Source: Bacteroidales bacterium UBA3684
GTDB lineage: Bacteria; Bacteroidota; Bacteroidia; Bacteroidales; P3
Assembly: GCA_002372855.1 (NCBI GenBank)
Contig: DFIZ01000040.1
Location: forward strand, 13,320 to 29,923
Length of the DNA stretch: 16,604 nucleotides
Direction of reading: 5' to 3'
The notes beneath the pieces were generated by a model, which did not search any database, had not been told where the DNA came from, and saw only the letters and a program-made list of their open reading frames with translations. This document shows positions 12,473 to 16,604 of the stretch, one piece after another. Numbering within the stretch: the first letter of the stretch is position 1; the number at the start of each line of letters is the position of its first letter. A program made the position numbers and the translations under genes.

Positions 12473-13299
12473 TATTTGTGGTATTTCACGAGGATGTCCA
12501 TGAAGGAGATGCTGCCATCTTCCATCTGGTCGACAAGGCTCTCGATTTTGGTGAGGATGTAGTTGTAGAAAATCTGAAGGATGATAGCGACGATAAGACC
12601 GAAGATGGTGGTCAACAGAGCCACTTTCATACCGCCGGCGACGACGGTCGGGCTGATGTCACCAGCGACCTCGATGTCATCGAAGGCCTGGACCATACCG
12701 ACAACGGTGCCGAGGAATCCGAAGGAGGGAGCAAGGGCGATGAACAGGCCGATCCAGGTGAGGTTGTTCTCGAGGCGGGCCATCTGGACACCACCGTAGC
12801 TGGTGACGGCTTTTTCAACGTTCTCCAGGCCCTGGTCCATACGGTCGAGGCCCTGGTAGAAGATGCTGGCGACGGGGCCGCGGGTGTTGCGGCAGAGTTC
12901 CTTGGCGGCCTCATAGTTGCCGCTCTTGACGTTGTCCTCAATGCCGTTGAGGAGCTTCTTGACGTTGGTGGTGGCCATGTTGAGGTAGAGGATACGCTCG
13001 ATGACGAGGGCCATACCGAAAATAAGGCAGAGGAGCACGGGGGTCATCCAGCCGGCACCACCCTGGATGTACTTCTCTTTGAGCACCTGGTGGAAGGACT
13101 TGGTGGTCTCTTCGGCAGCGGGGGCTGCAGTCTCTTCGGCAGCGGTCTCGGCGACGGCTTCTGCGGGGGCAGCGCTGTCGGCGGTAGCGGCAACCTGTTC
13201 GGTGGCTTCAGTCGTTGTGGCATCCTGTGCCATCACGCCATTGAAGTTGGCAAATGTCAATAATCCTACTATTGACATCACAGCAAATACTTTTTTCAT
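12472..13299 (-). CDS. exbB: MotA/TolQ/ExbB proton channel protein with signal peptide
   Basis: Forms the pentameric proton channel of the ExbB/ExbD motor. The 275-residue protein starts with a signal peptide (about 1-24, cleavage near VMA-QDA), then a low-complexity Ala/Glu/Thr segment (about 26-66), then three transmembrane helices (about 84-104, 182-204 and 226-248). The family signatures are APSFGFLGTVVGMVQAF (190-206) and GGMKVALLTTIFGLIVAIILQ (222-242). The cytoplasmic domain between helices 1 and 2 includes NVKSGNYEAAKELCRNTRGPVASIFYQGL. E. coli ExbB has no cleavable signal or Ala-rich leader; this form is seen in Bacteroidota. A good promoter lies upstream, inside and before the 3' end of the prenyl synthase region, so the exb genes form a separate transcript. 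Confidence 0.95.
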   Translation of the reverse strand: MKKVFAVMSIVGLLTFANFNGVMAQDATTTEATEQVAATADSAAPAEAVAETAAEETAAPAAEETTKSFHQVLKEKYIQGGAGWMTPVLLCLIFGMALVIERILYLNMATTNVKKLLNGIEDNVKSGNYEAAKELCRNTRGPVASIFYQGLDRMDQGLENVEKAVTSYGGVQMARLENNLTWIGLFIALAPSFGFLGTVVGMVQAFDDIEVAGDISPTVVAGGMKVALLTTIFGLIVAIILQIFYNYILTKIESLVDQMEDGSISFMDILVKYHK

Positions 13300-13361
13300 G
13301 TTGTGTTACTTTGTTGATTATTAATTTATTGTTTGTAATTCCGTTGTTTTATTTCAATGTG

Positions 13362-13393
13362 CAAATATACACCTTTTTTCTAATTCCACCAAA
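13362..13393 (-). promoter_or_regulatory. Bacteroidota-type promoter of the exb operon
   Basis: Read on the minus strand, TTTG (complement of 13390-13393) is followed after 20 bp by TATATTTG (complement of 13362-13369), a full match to TAnnTTTG. The predicted start is near 13356, giving a leader of about 55 nt before the exbB ATG at 13299. It lies immediately after the polyprenyl synthase stop. Confidence 0.82.
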
Positions 13394-13398
13394 AAATA

Positions 13399-14382
13399 TC
13401 ATTTTTTTCTTCCATTTAGTGTTTCCATGAGTTCGCGGAGAGGTGTTTTTCGGGGTTCGTCGGCATGGATTCCGTCGAGTTCTTTGCGGGCGGTTTCAAA
13501 CTCGTCGGCGATGGCTTTTTCGATGGCGTTTTTGAGGTTCATGGCTTGGTAGAGTGCCAGGACCCGGCGCACTTTTTCTTCTTCGTCCATGTTGTCCTTG
13601 GCGGCGAAGAGGGCCAGGAGTTCTTTCCGCTGCTCTTCGTTGGCGTATTTCAGGGCCGTCAGCGGGAGGAAGGATATCTTGTTGTCGCGGATGTCCTGTC
13701 CGGTTTTTTTGCCGAAGACGGCGGTGTCGCCGTAGCCGTCCAGCAGGTCGTCCTGCATCTGGAAGGCGAGGCCGAGGTGGATGCCGAAGGCGTAGAGGCG
13801 TTCGACCTCGTCGGCGGGGGCGCCGGCATACAGGGCACCTATCTTCAGGGCCCCGGCGAGCAGCACGGCGGTTTTCTGGCGTATCATGTCCATGTAGTTG
13901 TCGATGCTGACGTTGGCCAGGCCCATGCGTTCGAAGTTCATGTCTTTCTGTTGCCCTTCGCACACTTCGATGGCGGTCTCGTTGAAGCATTGCAGGATTA
14001 CCTGCAGTTTAGGTGTGGATTGGCGGAGGAAATAGCGCCAGGCGAGGGCGAACATGGTGTCGCCGCTGAGGATGGCGGTGTTCTCGTCCCATTTGGTGTA
14101 GACTGTGGGCTGGCCGCGGCGCAGGGGCGAGCGGTCCATGAGGTCGTCGTGGAGGAGGGTGAAGTTGTGGAAGGTCTCGATGCCGAGGGCTGCATTGCGC
14201 ACCTGCTGCTCGTCGCCGCCGAAAAGGGCGTTGGCCATCAGGAGCATGGTGGGGCGAATGCGTTTGCCGCCCAGGCGCAGGGTGTATTCGATGGGGGCGT
14301 AGAGTTCGCGCGGTTCGGCGATGAATTGTTCGGCGTCGAAGATGGCGCCTACCTTGTCGAGATAGTATTTTATATTGTTCAT
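13399..14382 (-). CDS. Polyprenyl synthetase, probably short-chain (GGPP/FPP type)
   Basis: Condenses isopentenyl diphosphate with allylic diphosphates to make the isoprenoid backbone for quinones and the undecaprenyl carrier. The 327-residue all-helical protein has GGKRIRP at 38-44, the first aspartate-rich motif DDLMD at 79-83, the RRGQPTV loop, and the second motif DDLLD at 211-215, with K224/K225 and D229 (KKTGQDIRDNK) after it. The fifth residue before the first motif is Phe (F74), where long-chain synthases have a small residue. In archaeal GGPP synthases and FPP synthases an aromatic here limits chain length, so a C15-C20 product is expected (inference). The first motif lacks the two-residue insertion of the classical bacterial IspA. 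It follows the TPR gene by 25 bp and the same transcript probably includes valS. Confidence 0.93.
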   Translation of the reverse strand: MNNIKYYLDKVGAIFDAEQFIAEPRELYAPIEYTLRLGGKRIRPTMLLMANALFGGDEQQVRNAALGIETFHNFTLLHDDLMDRSPLRRGQPTVYTKWDENTAILSGDTMFALAWRYFLRQSTPKLQVILQCFNETAIEVCEGQQKDMNFERMGLANVSIDNYMDMIRQKTAVLLAGALKIGALYAGAPADEVERLYAFGIHLGLAFQMQDDLLDGYGDTAVFGKKTGQDIRDNKISFLPLTALKYANEEQRKELLALFAAKDNMDEEEKVRRVLALYQAMNLKNAIEKAIADEFETARKELDGIHADEPRKTPLRELMETLNGRKK

Positions 14383-14407
14383 TAGTTTTAATTACTGATA
14401 ATACTGT

Positions 14408-15517
14408 TCAATATGCAATGTTGTGCTGCGTGCACCATTTCTGGGCACCTCTGTGGCCCAGTTTGGCGGCGCGTTTGTAGTTGGCCTGTTCGCGTTTGGG
14501 TTGTTTCTGTTTGGCGTAGAGTTCGGCAATGCGGACGTAGGTCTCGGCGTCTTTCTTGTTGATTTCCACGGCGCGCTGGTAGTTGCGGATGGCTTTGCCG
14601 AATTCGCCCATTTCGGCGTAGGTGCGTCCCATGAGCCGGAACGACTCGCTCTGCCTGGGGTTGATGCGCGAGGCGGTGCGATACTGCGCGAGGGCTTCAC
14701 GGTATTCGTCTTTGCTGAAATAGATGTCTCCCAAGCGGTTGTAGGCATGGATGTAGGTGCTGTCGTATTTGATGACCGTTTCCAGGCACTCGATGGCGTT
14801 CTCTTTCTCGCCTTTGAGCAGGTAGGCCCAGCCCAGGCAGTAGATGAGCTTGATGGAGTTGCGCTCCAGTTTGAGTCCTTTTTTGAGGGTGTTGATGGCC
14901 ATGTCGTAGCTGTTGCGATAGCAGTACATAGTGCCGAGGTTGAAGTAGGCGTCGATGTTCTTCGGGTCGGCCTGTATGGCTTTGCGGAAGGTCTGAGTGG
15001 CCTCGTTGTCGTTGCCTTTGTAGAAGTAGATGATGCCTGTGACGTTGAGGGCGCGGGCCGACTTGGGGTCCTCGGCTTGGGCTTTGTGGGCCCAGGTGGA
15101 GGCGTTGGTGTAGCTCTCGTCGATGCAGTAGACCATGGCAAGCGATGCCATGGCCGAGGCGCGGAGGGCGCTGTCGGCGGGTGCGGAGAGTTCGATGGCC
15201 TTCTCGGCGGCTTTCTTGGCGCCTTCCCAGTCGCGTTGTTCGCAGAGACATTCGGCCAGGTGGCACATGGACGTGGCGCTGCTATCGGCTTTCCCCAACC
15301 AATGGGCGGCTTCGGCGAAGTGCTCCATGCGCTGCAGCAGGAGCCCCAGGTGCAGGCGGGCCTGCGCATTGGTGTCCACGGCCTCGCGATAGTAACCGAC
15401 GGCAAGGTCGTTCAGCCCCTTGCTGTCGGCATTGAGGCCTTTCTCGAGGCTCCCCTGGGCGGTGGCACCCAGGGCGAGCATCGTGATACAGGCGGTGATG
15501 AGCAGTCGGCGCATCAT
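14408..15517 (-). CDS. Secreted tetratricopeptide-repeat protein
   Basis: The 369-residue protein has a signal peptide (MMRRLLITACITMLALGATAQ, cleavage near A20) and is otherwise almost entirely TPR. Six clear repeats span about 155-184, 189-218, 222-252, 257-286, 291-320 and 325-354 (for example AYFNLGTMYCYRNSYDMAINTLKKGL and AYNRLGDIYFSKDEYREALAQYRTA), and weaker ones precede them from about 40. TPRs make a scaffold for protein-protein contacts, here probably in the periplasm. No enzymatic motif is visible. It begins 4 bp after valS and ends 25 bp before the prenyl synthase, so it is probably cotranscribed with both. There are two adjacent Met codons at the start (15517 and 15514); either gives the same signal peptide. 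The specific role is unknown. Confidence 0.9.
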   Translation of the reverse strand: MMRRLLITACITMLALGATAQGSLEKGLNADSKGLNDLAVGYYREAVDTNAQARLHLGLLLQRMEHFAEAAHWLGKADSSATSMCHLAECLCEQRDWEGAKKAAEKAIELSAPADSALRASAMASLAMVYCIDESYTNASTWAHKAQAEDPKSARALNVTGIIYFYKGNDNEATQTFRKAIQADPKNIDAYFNLGTMYCYRNSYDMAINTLKKGLKLERNSIKLIYCLGWAYLLKGEKENAIECLETVIKYDSTYIHAYNRLGDIYFSKDEYREALAQYRTASRINPRQSESFRLMGRTYAEMGEFGKAIRNYQRAVEINKKDAETYVRIAELYAKQKQPKREQANYKRAAKLGHRGAQKWCTQHNIAY

Positions 15518-15521
15518 GGTT

Positions 15522-16604
15522 TTATCCGAGGTTCTCGATTTGTGCTTTCAGGGCGGCAATCTTGGTTTCGGCATCGCGCTGTTTGTTGCGCTCTTTCTCG
15601 ATGACGGCGGCCGGGGCCCCGTTGACGAACTTCTCGTTGGAGAGTTTTTTCAGCACACTGGCCAGGAAGCCTTCGGCGTACTTTAGTTCCTCGTTCAGTT
15701 TCTTCAGCTCGGCATCCTTGTCGACATTCTGGCTCATGGGCACGAAGCATTCGGTGGTGCCAATCATGAAGCTCAGAGCGCCGGCAGGTTTTTCGCTGAC
15801 GGCTTCCACCTTGCCGACATTGGCCAGCTTGCGGATGATGCCCTCGAAGCGGGAGACCTGGAAGCGGTCGTCCTTGGCGATGTAGCTGACGTCGAGCGAC
15901 TCCTTGGGCGAGAGGTTGCGGGTGTTGCGGATGTTGCGCACACCGGCGATGACCTCGCGGGCGGTGTCGAACTCGTCGAGCATGCGCTGGTCGAAGAAGA
16001 CGCTCGTGGGCATGTGCTGGTTCATGATGCTGTAGTTGGCATTGATGAAGGCGGCCTGCTCGTCGCTCTTGCCGAAGCCCTGCAGGATGTGCCATATCTC
16101 TTCGGTGACGAAGGGCATGAAGGGGTGCAGGATGAGCATCAGGCGGGAGAAGATGCTGACGGTGGCCTCGTAGGTCTCGCGGTCGATGGGGGTGCCGTAG
16201 GCGGGCTTCACCATCTCCAGGAACCACGAGCAGAAGTCGTCCCACACCAGCTTGTAGCTGGCCATGAGGGCCTCGCTGAGGCGGTACTGCTCGAAGTCTT
16301 TCTCGATTTCCTCGAGCACCTGTGCCATGCGCTGTTCCATCCACAGAATGCTGGTCTCGTTCTCCTTGCTCTGCTGCTGGTCGCCGATTTGCCAGCCGGA
16401 GACCAGTCGCAGGGCGTTCCACATCTTGTTGCTGAAGTTGCGGCCCTGCTCGCAGATGGCCTCGTCGAAGGGGAGGTCGTTGCCGGCAGGGGCGGTGAGG
16501 AGCATGCCCATGCGGACGCCGTCGGCGCCGTATTTCTCAATGAGCTCGATGGGGTCGGGACTGTTGCCGAGGCTCTTGCTCATCTTGCGGCCCAGCTTGT
16601 CGCG
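15522..16604 (-). CDS. valS: Valyl-tRNA synthetase, C-terminal part
   Basis: Charges tRNA-Val and edits mischarged threonine. The gene runs off the window edge; 360 residues of the C-terminal part are visible, and the reading frame is open to 16604. The visible part starts just before the KMSKS loop of the class I catalytic domain (GRKMSKSLGNSPDPIELIEKYGADGVRMGML). It continues with the helical anticodon-binding domain (EQGRNFSNKMWNALRLVSGW, then FCSWFLEMVKPAYG and ILHPFMPFVTEEIWHIL). It ends with the coiled-coil ValS C-terminal arm (about the last 65 residues: DAELKKLNEELKYAEGFLASV...ERNKQRDAETKIAALKAQIENLG), which contacts the tRNA and separates ValS from IleS and LeuS. It is the first visible gene of the valS-TPR-prenyl synthase run. 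Confidence 0.97.
   Translation of the reverse strand, partial: RDKLGRKMSKSLGNSPDPIELIEKYGADGVRMGMLLTAPAGNDLPFDEAICEQGRNFSNKMWNALRLVSGWQIGDQQQSKENETSILWMEQRMAQVLEEIEKDFEQYRLSEALMASYKLVWDDFCSWFLEMVKPAYGTPIDRETYEATVSIFSRLMLILHPFMPFVTEEIWHILQGFGKSDEQAAFINANYSIMNQHMPTSVFFDQRMLDEFDTAREVIAGVRNIRNTRNLSPKESLDVSYIAKDDRFQVSRFEGIIRKLANVGKVEAVSEKPAGALSFMIGTTECFVPMSQNVDKDAELKKLNEELKYAEGFLASVLKKLSNEKFVNGAPAAVIEKERNKQRDAETKIAALKAQIENLG

Overview
The window looks like a chromosomal housekeeping segment from a GC-rich member of the Bacteroidota, probably Bacteroidales. The reasons are two good matches to the phylum's -33 TTG / -7 TAnnTTTG promoter, a small PorT-type outer-membrane beta-barrel protein, a GT2 glycosyltransferase fused to a membrane and sugar-transferase-like module, and an ExbB-ExbD-ExbD cluster in which ExbB has a cleavable-looking signal peptide. 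I cannot assign a genus. No rRNA, tRNA, CRISPR, prophage or transposase is visible.

Layout, plus strand (161-10755): topA; a GT2 fusion protein; an outer-membrane barrel protein; coaD; recG; a remodelled GNAT acetyltransferase; mltG; then, behind its own promoter, a CorA-type transporter. From the glycosyltransferase to mltG the genes overlap or nearly touch (ATGA, 13-bp overlap, 8-bp gap, 19-bp overlap, ATGA), so they are probably one translationally coupled transcript. Layout, minus strand (16604-10882): valS (its N-terminal part lies outside the window), a TPR protein and a short-chain polyprenyl synthase in one run; then exbB, a four-helix membrane protein of unknown function and two exbD genes from a separate promoter. 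A bidirectional terminator at 10826-10850 separates the converging groups.

The most striking content is a set of short tandem and palindromic repeats. They occur not only between genes but inside them and across their ends, in frame. A GNAT gene of 278 codons has only about 95 recognisable GNAT residues; the rest is an 8-bp minisatellite (96 bp), a 48-bp x4 tandem array (16 residues per unit) and a run of palindromes in place of the usual N-terminus. coaD ends early in a 20-bp repeat that supplies its stop codon, and the same 20-mer lies inverted after corA. mltG carries an inverted repeat just before its catalytic motif, sharing a 15-mer with the recG/GNAT junction. The glycosyltransferase carries about 17 extra residues just before its NPD motif, encoded by a repeat also found (inverted) upstream of topA. 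A 45-bp-arm hairpin and a 56-bp-period G-rich array fill the mltG-corA gap. I infer that this genome carries families of small repeats that accumulate at gene boundaries and are tolerated as in-frame protein insertions. That is the best candidate here for something undescribed.

Functionally the neighbours are ordinary core genes: DNA topology and fork rescue (topA, recG), CoA synthesis (coaD), peptidoglycan strand termination (mltG), surface polysaccharide synthesis, isoprenoid chain elongation, valine charging, divalent cation transport, and proton-motive-force transduction to the outer membrane (ExbB/ExbD).
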